From contig NZ_FQTV01000005.1 in the NCBI RefSeq assembly GCF_900128905.1, positions 186,001 to 250,000 of the forward strand: DNA of 64,000 bases, given 5' to 3'. The DNA is from Bacteroides luti. GTDB taxonomy: Bacteria; Bacteroidota; Bacteroidia; Bacteroidales; Bacteroidaceae. The notes under the pieces were generated by a model. The model was not told the origin of the DNA. It was given only the letters and a program-made list of their open reading frames with translations, and made no database searches. Shown here one piece after another: positions 54,228 through 62,482 of the stretch. Within the stretch, counting starts at the first letter, position 1. Every line of letters begins with the position of its first letter. Made by a program: the position numbers and the translations under genes.

Positions 54228-55448
54228 ATGCATTATAATCAACATACTTTACCTAACGGATTACGTATTATTCATGCCCCGTCATTATCAAAGGTTGCTT
54301 ATTGTGGATATGCTGTAGATGCAGGTACCCGCGATGAAGGAGAAAACGAGCAGGGGATGGCTCACTTTGTGGAGCACCTTAGTTTTAAAGGTACTGAAAA
54401 GCGCAAGGCGTGGCATATCATTAACCGGATGGAGAACGTAGGGGGCGACTTGAATGCTTATACGAATAAAGAGGAGACGGTGATTTATTCGGCCTTTTTA
54501 ACGGAACATTTCCCTCGTGCTGTTGAGTTGTTGACTGACATTGTGTTTCATTCCACTTTTCCTCAACGCGAAATTGATAAGGAGGTCGAGGTTGTTATTG
54601 ATGAGATTAAGTTGTATGACGATACTCCTTCAGAGCTTATCTTTGATGATTTCGAGGATCTGATTTTCAAGAACCATCCTTTGGGTAGAAATATTCTTGG
54701 AAAACCGGAGCAATTACGTAATTTTACTACTGCTGATGTATTAAATTTCACATCACGTTATTATCACCCCACGAACATGGTCTTTTTTGTATTGGGAAAT
54801 CTCGATTTCAAGAAGGTTGTTCGGTTGGTAGAAAAATCTATGCACGATGTGTTGTTTTCTGAATATAAGACTATTAGAAATTCTCCACCAGCTTATATAC
54901 CGGAACATCTGGTTGTTCCTAAAGATACAAATCAGGCGCATGTAATGATTGGTGGCAGGGGGTATGATGCTTATAGTGAGAAACGTACTGCACTGTATTT
55001 TCTAAATAATATTCTTGGTGGTCCGGGAATGAATAGTAAGCTAAATGTTTCTCTCCGAGAAAGAAAAGCATTGGTGTATAGCGTAGAATCCAATCTCACT
55101 TCTTATACTGATACCGGAGTTTTCTGTATCTATTTTGGAACCGATCCTGAAGATGTGGATGCTTGTCTGAATCTCACTTATAAGGAGTTGAAACATCTTC
55201 GTGATGTGAAAATGACTGCTTTGCAATTGAATGCGGCAAAGAAGCAGTTAATTGGCCAAATAGGGGTAGCTTCAGACAATAATGAGAATAATGCGCTCGA
55301 TATGGCTAAATCTTTTCTGCATTACAATAAATTTGATTCACCGGAAGCCTTGTTCCATCGCATCGAGTCTTTAACTGCCGAAGGATTATTGGAGGTAGCT
55401 AATGAGATGTTTGCAGAAGAAATGCTTTCAACCCTTATATATCGATAA
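54228..55448 (+). CDS. M16-family zinc peptidase (processing-peptidase-like)
   Basis: A 406-residue single-unit M16 enzyme. The zinc site is HFVEHLSFKG near residue 45-50 (HxxEH), with a third ligand expected in the ENxxxE-like segment around TNKEETVIYSAF near 80-92 (Glu of this stretch). The second half, from about 200, is the inactive repeat with YFLNNILGGPGMNSKLN and LRERKALVYSVES, typical of the family. No signal peptide, so it is cytosolic or processed by other means. Ends in a strong terminator. Confidence 0.93.
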   Translation: MHYNQHTLPNGLRIIHAPSLSKVAYCGYAVDAGTRDEGENEQGMAHFVEHLSFKGTEKRKAWHIINRMENVGGDLNAYTNKEETVIYSAFLTEHFPRAVELLTDIVFHSTFPQREIDKEVEVVIDEIKLYDDTPSELIFDDFEDLIFKNHPLGRNILGKPEQLRNFTTADVLNFTSRYYHPTNMVFFVLGNLDFKKVVRLVEKSMHDVLFSEYKTIRNSPPAYIPEHLVVPKDTNQAHVMIGGRGYDAYSEKRTALYFLNNILGGPGMNSKLNVSLRERKALVYSVESNLTSYTDTGVFCIYFGTDPEDVDACLNLTYKELKHLRDVKMTALQLNAAKKQLIGQIGVASDNNENNALDMAKSFLHYNKFDSPEALFHRIESLTAEGLLEVANEMFAEEMLSTLIYR

Positions 55449-55465
55449 GGTTTACTTGCCGATTA

Positions 55466-55517
55466 ATTCACCAATAAAATAAATCCATTGGCCAATGAAT
55501 CTGTTTTATTGGTGAAT
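55466..55517 (+). terminator. Terminator of the M16 peptidase gene
   Basis: Fourteen-bp perfect stem ATTCACCAATAAAA / TTTTATTGGTGAAT with a loop containing CATTGGCCAATG, then AGATTTTATTT. Confidence 0.8.
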
Positions 55518-55741
55518 AGATTTTATTTATAGGCAAATAATTTTTTTGTACTTATACTTACGTTCTGTAGTTGTTGCCGTTAATGGCTGAGTTCCGAAAT
55601 ATTTTGTTTTATAGTCAGATAATCAATAGATTATCGCTATGGTTTTGCTTGATCATTTCTTCTCTCCAAAAACAGATTTATTGCTAGAATAAATTTGGGG
55701 GGTAACAAGGGGGTACCTTCTGAAACGCCTTGGTAGCCGCG

Positions 55742-55758
55742 GTGCTAAATTTTAGCAC
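55742..55758. repeat. GTGCTAAA/TTTAGCAC palindrome
   Basis: Eight-bp inverted repeat with a one-base centre, within a G/C-rich patch. Could be an operator or a fragment of a mobile element; no feature is assigned to it. Confidence 0.35.
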
Positions 55759-55828
55759 GAGACATATAAAAGAAGTTTTCTTTAAAGTTTGTCACCACCT
55801 CTGAAATAAATACATACAAAAACAAAAA

Positions 55829-55854
55829 AATCCGGATCATCTAAAATCCGGATT
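55829..55854 (-). terminator. Terminator of the dapB-lepB-wbqC operon
   Basis: AATCCGGAT / ATCCGGATT with an 8-base loop; on the minus strand it is followed by TTTTTTGTTTTTG, 22 bases after the wbqC stop. Confidence 0.85.
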
Positions 55855-55876
55855 AACTTTTGCAGGCAATATTCTC

Positions 55877-56506
55877 TTATTTATTTGCATCACGTAATAC
55901 AAGCAAACTCTCAGGCCCCATATTGAAAAGAAGATCAATAATGCTCAGGTTGGGCAGGAAGCCGTGTCGTGCATCGAATACCTGATAATATGGATTTGCA
56001 GTAAAACCTTCTTGAGGAGCTTTTTTGGGGTGTATCAGGTCTCTGAAATCAATCTCATTTGGCAGGAATGACTGTTTGTATTCAGTTGTACGCTCCATTA
56101 TGGGATGAACATCAATCAACTCGCAGACAAGCTTGCAGAGAGCTTCGTTGAAATCGAATAAAAACTCATGTTTCTGTTCGTAAAAAGGTGCAAAATCGTC
56201 TCGGTAATACTCAAAAAACGGAGAACTGCTGTAGGCAGATTCAATGGCAGTCCAATGCAAATGACGCCAGTTTCCATGATCGGATATGCGAATATCTTTC
56301 ATCGGGCACTTAAGCGTTTCGGGCTTTTCGGTAGGAATTGAGAGTGTTAGCGGGCCATCGGCAGATGCAATAGTGCATCGGTTGCGGTAGGTTTGCTTAA
56401 TATAGTTGTCGTGTTGCTCAATAAATGCCTTTTCACAGCTATATAGCCGTGCATAATATTCCACTGGAGCCAGATATGCCGAGCTGAGATAAATTGTTTG
56501 TTTCAT
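55877..56506 (-). CDS. WbqC-family protein
   Basis: A 209-residue protein with start at 56506 (MKQTIYLSSAYLAPVEYYARL), overlapping the upstream stop as TAATG; a longer in-frame start at 56581 would lie inside the upstream gene. WbqC-type sequence: YLAPVEYYARLYSCEKAFIEQHDNYIKQTYRNR near 12-44 and IRISDHGNWRHLHWTAIESAYSSSPFFEYYRDDF near 92-125, both broken here for length. The family occurs in O-antigen loci and next to dapB-lepB in Bacteroidota; its biochemical function is not established. Confidence 0.88.
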   Translation of the reverse strand: MKQTIYLSSAYLAPVEYYARLYSCEKAFIEQHDNYIKQTYRNRCTIASADGPLTLSIPTEKPETLKCPMKDIRISDHGNWRHLHWTAIESAYSSSPFFEYYRDDFAPFYEQKHEFLFDFNEALCKLVCELIDVHPIMERTTEYKQSFLPNEIDFRDLIHPKKAPQEGFTANPYYQVFDARHGFLPNLSIIDLLFNMGPESLLVLRDANK

Positions 56507-57456
56507 TATTTTACAGATTGAAAGAATCGCTTCCATCGGTAACCGCCAAAAAGTCCGGCCTGGCTGTCTTTCGAAAACCACACAAAAGATGCTTTTCCGA
56601 TAATATAGTCTTTCGGAACGAATCCGAAAATGCGCGAATCATTGATATTTATGGAGTTATTGGATACCATCCAGTAATAGTCTTTCGTAAACACAAAAGA
56701 GGATACTTTTTCTCCGTTAACGTATAGCAGAGAATCTTTGATAATGAATGCTTTCTTGCCTTCGTGTTCATTGATAGCATTCTTTAAGAAATAAATGTTC
56801 CATGGAGTTACACGAATGCTCCGGCCTTTTCCCGGAACAATTAAGGAACGAGTCTGCTTGCATGTGTCGGGAAGAATAGACTTAATCTTTAAATCCTGAA
56901 TTTCCTGGTTTAACAGATAAATTTCGTAACGGCTGAAACTGCGAACATATCCATTCTTGTTGTAGCCTAGCAGTCTGTTATCTTCAATACCTAGTTTCTT
57001 TATGTTTTTCTCTATGGAGCTTTCCTTCTCTTTAGGGTATACATAGAGCTGCTTATGGTCGGGATTGACTTCTGCTCTTGGGCAAATAATGGAGTATTGA
57101 TTGCTAATCATTAAAGTATCTCCCGGAAGTCCCATGCATCGGCTTATAAACACTTTCCGCTTATCTGCAGGAAGGGTAGTAGATGTTGCCTGAGGATTGT
57201 TGAAAACAACGATATCGTTCTTTTGAACGGGGCGCTCATTAATTCTTTTATAGCCAAAAGCCGACATGAAAGGCAGGCGTAGTCCGTATGCCCATTTATT
57301 AATAATAATCTGATCACCACGATACAAAGAATTCTCCATTCCCGATGAAGGAATGTAACAGGAGCTAAAAGCAAAGAATTGCAGGAGTAATACCCCTGCA
57401 ATTGCAATTACTAATGCTTTTATCCAGAAAAAGAAGTCCTTTGCTATTGGTCTCAT
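56506..57456 (-). CDS. Signal-peptidase-I-like protein lacking the Ser-Lys dyad (probable pseudo-enzyme)
   Basis: A 316-residue S26 homologue with one N-terminal membrane segment (about 10-30) and the family's box order. In the active-site box the usual PSGSM reads PSSGM (residues 36-40), so the Ser directly before Met is Gly39, although Ser38 is adjacent. In the second box, where intact enzymes have K-R-x-x-GLPGD, the sequence is FISRCMGLPGD: the general-base Lys is Ser105. Nucleotide reading was checked on the minus strand for both boxes. The C-terminal NDSRIFGFVP matches NSxDSRxWGxVP. It is coupled by a TAATG overlap to the intact lepB upstream and to wbqC downstream. Confidence 0.85.
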   Translation of the reverse strand: MRPIAKDFFFWIKALVIAIAGVLLLQFFAFSSCYIPSSGMENSLYRGDQIIINKWAYGLRLPFMSAFGYKRINERPVQKNDIVVFNNPQATSTTLPADKRKVFISRCMGLPGDTLMISNQYSIICPRAEVNPDHKQLYVYPKEKESSIEKNIKKLGIEDNRLLGYNKNGYVRSFSRYEIYLLNQEIQDLKIKSILPDTCKQTRSLIVPGKGRSIRVTPWNIYFLKNAINEHEGKKAFIIKDSLLYVNGEKVSSFVFTKDYYWMVSNNSININDSRIFGFVPKDYIIGKASFVWFSKDSQAGLFGGYRWKRFFQSVK

Positions 57457-58940
57457 TATTTAATGTTGTCTACGAACTTAAATAGACGATTCCAACGGAT
57501 TTTTCCGCTAAACCAATTTCTGTCTTTATCTAAAGATAACCATACAAGAATTGGCTTACCTACAATATGATCTTCAGGAACAAATCCCCAGTATCTTGAA
57601 TCGGCAGAATTGTGACGGTTATCACCCATCATCCAGTAATAGTCCATTTTGAATGTATAGCTATTGGTCTGTTTGCCATTGATATATATCTTTCCACCTT
57701 TTACTTCAAGCTTATTGCCTTCGTAAGCACGGATTGGACGTTCATAGATAGGAAGATTATCTACAGTAAGTTTAACTGTTGCGCCTTTCTTTGGAATCCA
57801 TATAGGACCGTAGTTATTTCTATCCCATTTTGTATAAAGGTTCAGTGGGTATAGTTGTCCGGTGTAATCTTCTGGTTCCATCACTATCTTCGCAATTAAC
57901 TTTTTGTTTGAAAGTAGAGCCTGATAAGCCTTCTTAGTTAAAGGAAGATGATAAACCGGAGATAGTTTGCCTTGACCATCTGTTTTAGTGAAGCCAAGAC
58001 CTTTCAGTTCGTCATTCCATTCGTTAGGCAATAAAGTCTGATCATCCAAGCTGATGTCTAAATCGCGGAACACATCATCAGGAATATAAGCACCTGTTGT
58101 CTGAACGAAGTAGTTGAATTGAAGGTTCTCCGGATTCTTGGAAGGTACGCTATTGATGTATACTTGTCCATTAACTATTTTCAAAGTATCTCCGGGCAAT
58201 CCTACACAACGTTTTACGTAATTCTCACGACGGTCAACAGGACGTACCACAATCTTTCCAAACTCGGTAGGGTTTGCCATTACAAGTTTTCGTCCTTCAG
58301 CATAATAAATGTCGTAAGCCGCTCTTTGTTGTTCGCGGGTTAAACTATCCATATTTACGCTAGGGCAGGTTCTTTTAGCTGCATCGTAGCAAATAGTATA
58401 GAAATCTGATTGTTGATAGTTAATAGCAACAGTATCTCCTGCAGGGAAATTAAAGACAACAATGTCGTTGTGTTGAACCTTTCCGAAACCTGGTGCACGT
58501 TTATAGCCCCATTGAGGGAAGTCTATATAGGATTTGCAGTTGAAAACTGGCAATGTATGTTGAGCCAATGGCATAGATAGCGGAGTGTTAGGCACACGAG
58601 GACCATAACTCATCTTACTAACAAAAAGGAAATCGCCAACCAACAAAGATTTCTCTAATGAAGAAGACGGTATCTGGTAATTCTGAAAGAAGTATATGTT
58701 TACGAAATACACTGCTACCAAAGCAAACACAATAGCGTCAATCCAACTCATCACACTGCGTACAGTCTTGTTCTTTGATGTTCTCCAGAAATTCCATGGA
58801 ACTAATTTTGAGATATATGCATCGAAGATGAATGGAACAACAAAAAGTCCCCACCAGCTACTTACCCAAACAAGAAATAATAAATATAATACAGTGACGA
58901 TTCCAAAGTTACGCCATTGTTTGCGTGTTGCTTTTCTCAT
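57456..58940 (-). CDS. lepB: Signal peptidase I
   Basis: Cleaves signal peptides of exported proteins at the periplasmic face of the inner membrane. The 494-residue enzyme has two or three N-terminal hydrophobic segments (about 14-40 and 65-86), then the catalytic box IPSSSLEKSLLVGDF with Ser94, and YVKRCVGLPGDTL with the general-base Lys243. The C-terminal GDNRHNSADSRYWGFVPE is intact. The 140-residue stretch between the boxes is longer than in E. coli, as is common in Bacteroidota. Follows dapB by 10 bases. TAATG one-base overlap with the lepB-like gene downstream. Confidence 0.95.
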   Translation of the reverse strand: MRKATRKQWRNFGIVTVLYLLFLVWVSSWWGLFVVPFIFDAYISKLVPWNFWRTSKNKTVRSVMSWIDAIVFALVAVYFVNIYFFQNYQIPSSSLEKSLLVGDFLFVSKMSYGPRVPNTPLSMPLAQHTLPVFNCKSYIDFPQWGYKRAPGFGKVQHNDIVVFNFPAGDTVAINYQQSDFYTICYDAAKRTCPSVNMDSLTREQQRAAYDIYYAEGRKLVMANPTEFGKIVVRPVDRRENYVKRCVGLPGDTLKIVNGQVYINSVPSKNPENLQFNYFVQTTGAYIPDDVFRDLDISLDDQTLLPNEWNDELKGLGFTKTDGQGKLSPVYHLPLTKKAYQALLSNKKLIAKIVMEPEDYTGQLYPLNLYTKWDRNNYGPIWIPKKGATVKLTVDNLPIYERPIRAYEGNKLEVKGGKIYINGKQTNSYTFKMDYYWMMGDNRHNSADSRYWGFVPEDHIVGKPILVWLSLDKDRNWFSGKIRWNRLFKFVDNIK

Positions 58941-58950
58941 AATTTGTGTT

Positions 58951-59670
58951 TTAAAATTTAAATAAATCGCTCATGCCCAATAATCCTTGTTTGCCGCAAG
59001 TGAACTCAGCTGCTAAAACAGCACCAAGGGCAAAACCTTTTCTGTTTTTTGCATCGTGGGTAATGGAAATACTATCAGCTTCTGATTCGTAACGAATAGT
59101 ATGAATGCCCGGAACTTCTCCTTCTCTAATCGAATGAATAGGAAGTTCGCTGGCAGCTTTTGCCTCTTCTTTTACCCAACTGTCTTTGCGGTCCAGGTTC
59201 TCAAGAATCTCTTCGGCAAGGGTTATAGCAGTACCACTAGGTGCATCAAGTTTGTGTATGTGGTGAGTTTCACTCATTGTTACGTCATAAGTAGGAAACT
59301 GATTCATTATCTTGGCAAGATATTTATTTACTGCAGAGAATATAGCTACTCCAAGGCTAAAGTTTGATGCCCAGAAAAGAGTCTTACCACCATTTTTGCA
59401 TAGATCTTTTATTTCGTCTCCGTGTTCGTCCATCCATCCTGTACTTCCTGATACCACTTTTACTCCAGCGTTAAAAGCATTAATGTAATTGTTGTAAGCA
59501 ACTGTCGGAGCGGTGAACTCTATAGCGACATCTGCCGATTTGAATGCTTCCGAAGTAAAATCATCCTGATTGTTAAGATCAATAATACTAACGATTTGGT
59601 GTCCACGACTAAGGGCAATTTTTTCAATTTCTTTACCCATCTTTCCATAACCTATCAATGCTATTTTCAT
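58951..59670 (-). CDS. dapB: 4-hydroxy-tetrahydrodipicolinate reductase
   Basis: NAD(P)H-dependent step of lysine/diaminopimelate synthesis. The 239-residue protein has the N-terminal Rossmann GYGKMGKEIEKIAL near residue 7 and the catalytic/substrate motif ETHHIHKLDAPSGTAITLAE near 134 (HHxxKxDxPSGTA). It is shorter than the E. coli protein but of normal length for the phylum. It leads the dapB-lepB-lepB-like-wbqC operon. Confidence 0.96.
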   Translation of the reverse strand: MKIALIGYGKMGKEIEKIALSRGHQIVSIIDLNNQDDFTSEAFKSADVAIEFTAPTVAYNNYINAFNAGVKVVSGSTGWMDEHGDEIKDLCKNGGKTLFWASNFSLGVAIFSAVNKYLAKIMNQFPTYDVTMSETHHIHKLDAPSGTAITLAEEILENLDRKDSWVKEEAKAASELPIHSIREGEVPGIHTIRYESEADSISITHDAKNRKGFALGAVLAAEFTCGKQGLLGMSDLFKF

Positions 59671-59724
59671 ATAATTTCCTATTTTTTGTTTATATTTTTA
59701 CGATAATAAGGAATAATAATGATG

Positions 59725-59732
59725 CAAATATA
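59725..59732 (-). promoter_or_regulatory. -7 box for the dapB operon
   Basis: CAAATATA on the plus strand reads TATATTTG on the minus strand, 55 bases upstream of the dapB start. Confidence 0.55.
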
Positions 59733-59753
59733 ATTAATTTAGAGGTAAGTTAT

Positions 59754-59761
59754 TACATTTG
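59754..59761 (+). promoter_or_regulatory. -7 box for the DUF2851 gene; decides its start
   Basis: TACATTTG overlaps a possible TTG start at 59759, which would place translation before transcription begins. The promoter supports the ATG at 59786 as the true start. Confidence 0.55.
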
Positions 59762-59785
59762 CGAGATATTTACAGCTCATTAACA

Positions 59786-61054
59786 ATGGAACAATTATTA
59801 CATTATATCTGGAAACACAAAATCTTTCCTTTAAAACAACTTCAAACTACTAAAGGAATGGGGGTTGAGGTGATTGATCCCGGTCTGCCAAACTCAGATT
59901 CCGGACCTGATTTTTTTAATGCGAAAGTAAAAATTGGCGAAAATATGTGGGTTGGGAATGTAGAGATTCATTCTAAAGCTTCCGATTGGTTCCGGCATGG
60001 GCATGATAAAGATAAGGTTTATGATTCGGTAATTCTTCATGTGTCGGGTGATATTGACTGTGAAATAGCCCGTACCAACGGTGAACCTATTCCTCAGATT
60101 CAGCTTAACTGTCCCGTTGAAATCGAGCAAAACTATGAATCTTTGCATCGTGCAGATATGCTTCCCCCTTGTTATGATGTAATTCCTAAAATATCCAGAT
60201 TTGCTATTCATTCATGGTTATCGGTTTTGCAAAGTGAGAGACTTGAACATAAAGCTGAAGCTATCAATGCCCGGTTAAAACATTGTAATTCTAATTGGGA
60301 AGATGCTTTCTTCATTACTTTGGCGCGTAATTTTGGTTTTGGTCTCAATGGTGATGCTTTTGAGAAGTGGGCTGGTTTGATACCTCTTCGGGCTGTAGAT
60401 AAACACCGGGATAGTTTGTTTAAAATCGAAGCAATTTTCTTTGGTCAGGCAGGGCTGCTCGAAGAAAAGTTAGACGATCCATATTATTTGAGATTGCAGA
60501 AAGAGTTTGCATATATGAAACATCTTTTTCAGCTACCTGTTATGGATGCTTCGCTTTGGCGTTTTCTCCGCTTAAGACCAGGGAATTTTCCGCATGTCAG
60601 AATAGCTCAGCTAGCATCTCTTTATTCAAATGGGTGGGGCGTATTCTCAAAACTGATGGAAGCAGAGTCAATGAAAGCAATTAGGGATATCTTGCATACA
60701 TCTCCTTCCGATTATTGGGAAGAGCATTATCAATTTTATAACAGTTCTCCACGAAGAAGCAAAAACCTGAGCAATTCATCTTTTAATCTGTTAGTAATAA
60801 ATACCGTGGTTCCGTTCCTGTACGCTTATGGAAAACACAAAGCCGATGAAGCTCTTTGCCAGAGAGCAGGAAGCTTCCTTGAAGAATTGAAAGCAGAAGA
60901 TAATCATGTTACCAGAATGTGGAGTGGAGTAGGGTTAAATGTAAATAATGCGTCTGATTCTCAGGCTTTGCTGGAACTTAAAAAAGAGTATTGTGATAAG
61001 AAAAAATGTCTATATTGTCGCATAGGATTTGAATATTTGAAACAGCGGAAATAA
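59786..61054 (+). CDS. DUF2851-family protein
   Basis: A 422-residue cytosolic protein of a Bacteroidota-wide unknown family. Start at 59786 (MEQLLHYIWKHKIF), as the upstream TTG at 59759 overlaps the promoter box. Conserved features: DPGLPNSDSGPDFFNAKVKI near 31-50 and MWVGNVEIHSKASDWFRHGHD near 54-74; an acidic residue followed by a V-E-I-H strand loosely resembles PD-(D/E)xK nuclease active sites, but this is only a pattern resemblance. The C-terminus carries a Cys-pair segment KKKCLYCRIGFEYLK. No functional partner is adjacent. Confidence 0.82.
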   Translation: MEQLLHYIWKHKIFPLKQLQTTKGMGVEVIDPGLPNSDSGPDFFNAKVKIGENMWVGNVEIHSKASDWFRHGHDKDKVYDSVILHVSGDIDCEIARTNGEPIPQIQLNCPVEIEQNYESLHRADMLPPCYDVIPKISRFAIHSWLSVLQSERLEHKAEAINARLKHCNSNWEDAFFITLARNFGFGLNGDAFEKWAGLIPLRAVDKHRDSLFKIEAIFFGQAGLLEEKLDDPYYLRLQKEFAYMKHLFQLPVMDASLWRFLRLRPGNFPHVRIAQLASLYSNGWGVFSKLMEAESMKAIRDILHTSPSDYWEEHYQFYNSSPRRSKNLSNSSFNLLVINTVVPFLYAYGKHKADEALCQRAGSFLEELKAEDNHVTRMWSGVGLNVNNASDSQALLELKKEYCDKKKCLYCRIGFEYLKQRK

Positions 61055-61069
61055 TTATTATCTTTCTTG

Positions 61070-61099
61070 TTTGACATTTCAATTCTTCGTCTATCTTTG
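61070..61099 (+). promoter_or_regulatory. Promoter for the DUF4348 gene with both boxes
   Basis: TTTG at 61070-61073 and TATCTTTG at 61092-61099, spacer 18 bases: the best complete Bacteroides -33/-7 promoter in the window, about 35 bases upstream of the start codon. Confidence 0.7.
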
Positions 61100-61133
61100 T
61101 AGTAATAATATATGTAACATAAACACATAAAAG

Positions 61134-61652
61134 ATGAAAAGGAACAGTTTAATCATTTGTTTTTTGTTTTTGTCTTTATTCGCAAATATACTCTCTGTTA
61201 CGGCAGCTCCGGCTGCGGAAGATTTTAATTTGTTTCTGAAAAAGTTTACTAACAGTGCCGCTTTTCAGTATTCACGGATAAAATTCCCGCTAAAAACCGA
61301 TATCGTTCTATCTTTGGGAGAAGGTGAAGGCGAGAAAAGTTTTCCATTCACTAAGAATGAATGGCCTCTATTAGATGAAGAAACATTTGTTGAAGAACGT
61401 AATGTGGTTGAAGGAGAAGGCGTTTATGTCTCTAAATTTACTGTGAAAAACCCAACTCATGTGGAATTTGAAGCCGGATATGAAGAGTCTGAACTCGACC
61501 TCCGTGTTTGTTTTGATTTGGTTAATGGTAAATGGTTTCTTACTGATTGCTTAACCGGATGGTATAACTTTAGTGTGCTGGCCAACGAATTAAGAAAAAC
61601 AGTAATAGAAGTTCAGGCAGAAAACAAAGAATTTATAGAACAGCATCCATAG
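61134..61652 (+). CDS. DUF4348-family exported protein
   Basis: A 172-residue protein with a signal peptide ending TAA-AP and no lipobox Cys. The mature part matches DUF4348: DFNLFLKKFTNSAAFQYSRIKFPL near residue 29-52, and WPLLDEETFVEERN near 82, then a beta-rich C-terminal half (YVSKFTVKNPTHVEFE, LRVCFDLVNGKWFLTDC). The family is confined largely to Bacteroidota and has an NTF2-like look; function unknown. Monocistronic with a strong promoter. Confidence 0.82.
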   Translation: MKRNSLIICFLFLSLFANILSVTAAPAAEDFNLFLKKFTNSAAFQYSRIKFPLKTDIVLSLGEGEGEKSFPFTKNEWPLLDEETFVEERNVVEGEGVYVSKFTVKNPTHVEFEAGYEESELDLRVCFDLVNGKWFLTDCLTGWYNFSVLANELRKTVIEVQAENKEFIEQHP

Positions 61653-61702
61653 TAATGCTTTAACTTTACGATAGCAACTATTGCTTTCCGTTATTTATAT
61701 TG

Positions 61703-61710
61703 TATTTTTG
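61703..61710 (+). promoter_or_regulatory. -7 box for the CBM9-like gene
   Basis: TATTTTTG at 61703-61710 with TTG at 61681-61683 (19-base spacer), 25 bases upstream of the ATG at 61735. Confidence 0.55.
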
Positions 61711-61734
61711 TGCAACTAATTATAATTATTAATA

Positions 61735-62385
61735 ATGCAACAACTTAACATAAAGAAAATAACTACAGAGGACCTTTCTGTAGCTTCTCTGTCAGCTGTT
61801 ATGGATCAGGAAAAAATAGAGTTTAATACAGTTGGCTGTGTAAACTGGGATAGTTATCCATATAAACCGAAAGTGAAATTCCGTATTGCACATACAAATA
61901 ATGCCATACTGCTTAATTATCAGGTGGAAGAAGATTCTGTAAGAGCTAAATATGGTGAAGACAATGGCTCTGTATGGACAGACTCTTGTGTTGAATTCTT
62001 CGTGAGCCTGGCAAATGATGGCCTTTATTACAATCTTGAGTCCAATTGTATAGGGACAGTTCTTTTAGGTGTTGGAAATGACAGACATGATCGTGAACGT
62101 GCCTCTTCAGATGTGTTATCAGGAGTTCAACGATGGGCGAGTCTGGGAAGAGATCCTTTTGAAGAACGTGTAGGCCATTGTTCATGGGAACTTTCATTGA
62201 TAGTACCATATACAGTGTTCTTTAAACATTCCATTAAGTCTCTTGATGACGCAACTATAAAAGGCAATTTTTATAAGTGTGGCGATGAGTTAAAAACGCC
62301 TCATTATATTTCCTGGAATCAGATAGAAACTGAAAAGCCGGATTTTCATCGTCCTGAGTTTTTTGGGAAGTTATGTTTTGAATAG
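61735..62385 (+). CDS. CBM9-like carbohydrate-binding-fold protein
   Basis: A 216-residue beta-sandwich protein with no signal peptide. Family signs: NTVGCVNWDSYPYKPKVKFRIAH near 31-53, where W and Y residues typically face ligand, and GSVWTDSCVEFFVSL near 78-92 with the conserved DxCVEFF. The DOMON/CBM9-like fold is used for carbohydrate or haem binding in other proteins; with no export signal and no catalytic domain, its ligand is unknown. Monocistronic. Confidence 0.8.
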   Translation: MQQLNIKKITTEDLSVASLSAVMDQEKIEFNTVGCVNWDSYPYKPKVKFRIAHTNNAILLNYQVEEDSVRAKYGEDNGSVWTDSCVEFFVSLANDGLYYNLESNCIGTVLLGVGNDRHDRERASSDVLSGVQRWASLGRDPFEERVGHCSWELSLIVPYTVFFKHSIKSLDDATIKGNFYKCGDELKTPHYISWNQIETEKPDFHRPEFFGKLCFE

Positions 62386-62470
62386 TATTTTTGGCAGTAG
62401 CAGAGGAATAAACACTCTGTTATTTTGTATATTTTATGCCAAAGTATGCTGTTAAGTTGTAGATATCATT

Positions 62471-62478
62471 TATTTTTG
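62471..62478 (+). promoter_or_regulatory. -7 box for the Ig-like lipoprotein gene
   Basis: TATTTTTG, only 5 bases before the ATG at 62483. Transcription would then begin at or very close to the start codon, giving a leaderless message, unless the promoter lies elsewhere. Confidence 0.35.
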
Positions 62479-62482
62479 CAGC

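Larger units (their letters stand above)
55449..55876. other. Non-coding region with an odd G-rich palindromic block
   Basis: No frame supported. After the M16 terminator the region 55696-55770 is unlike its AT-rich surroundings: it contains GGGGGGTAACAAGGGGGTACC, then CTTGGTAGCCGCGG, then a palindrome GTGCTAAATTTTAGCAC (55742-55758). The minus-strand terminator of wbqC follows at 55829-55854. Confidence 0.5.
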
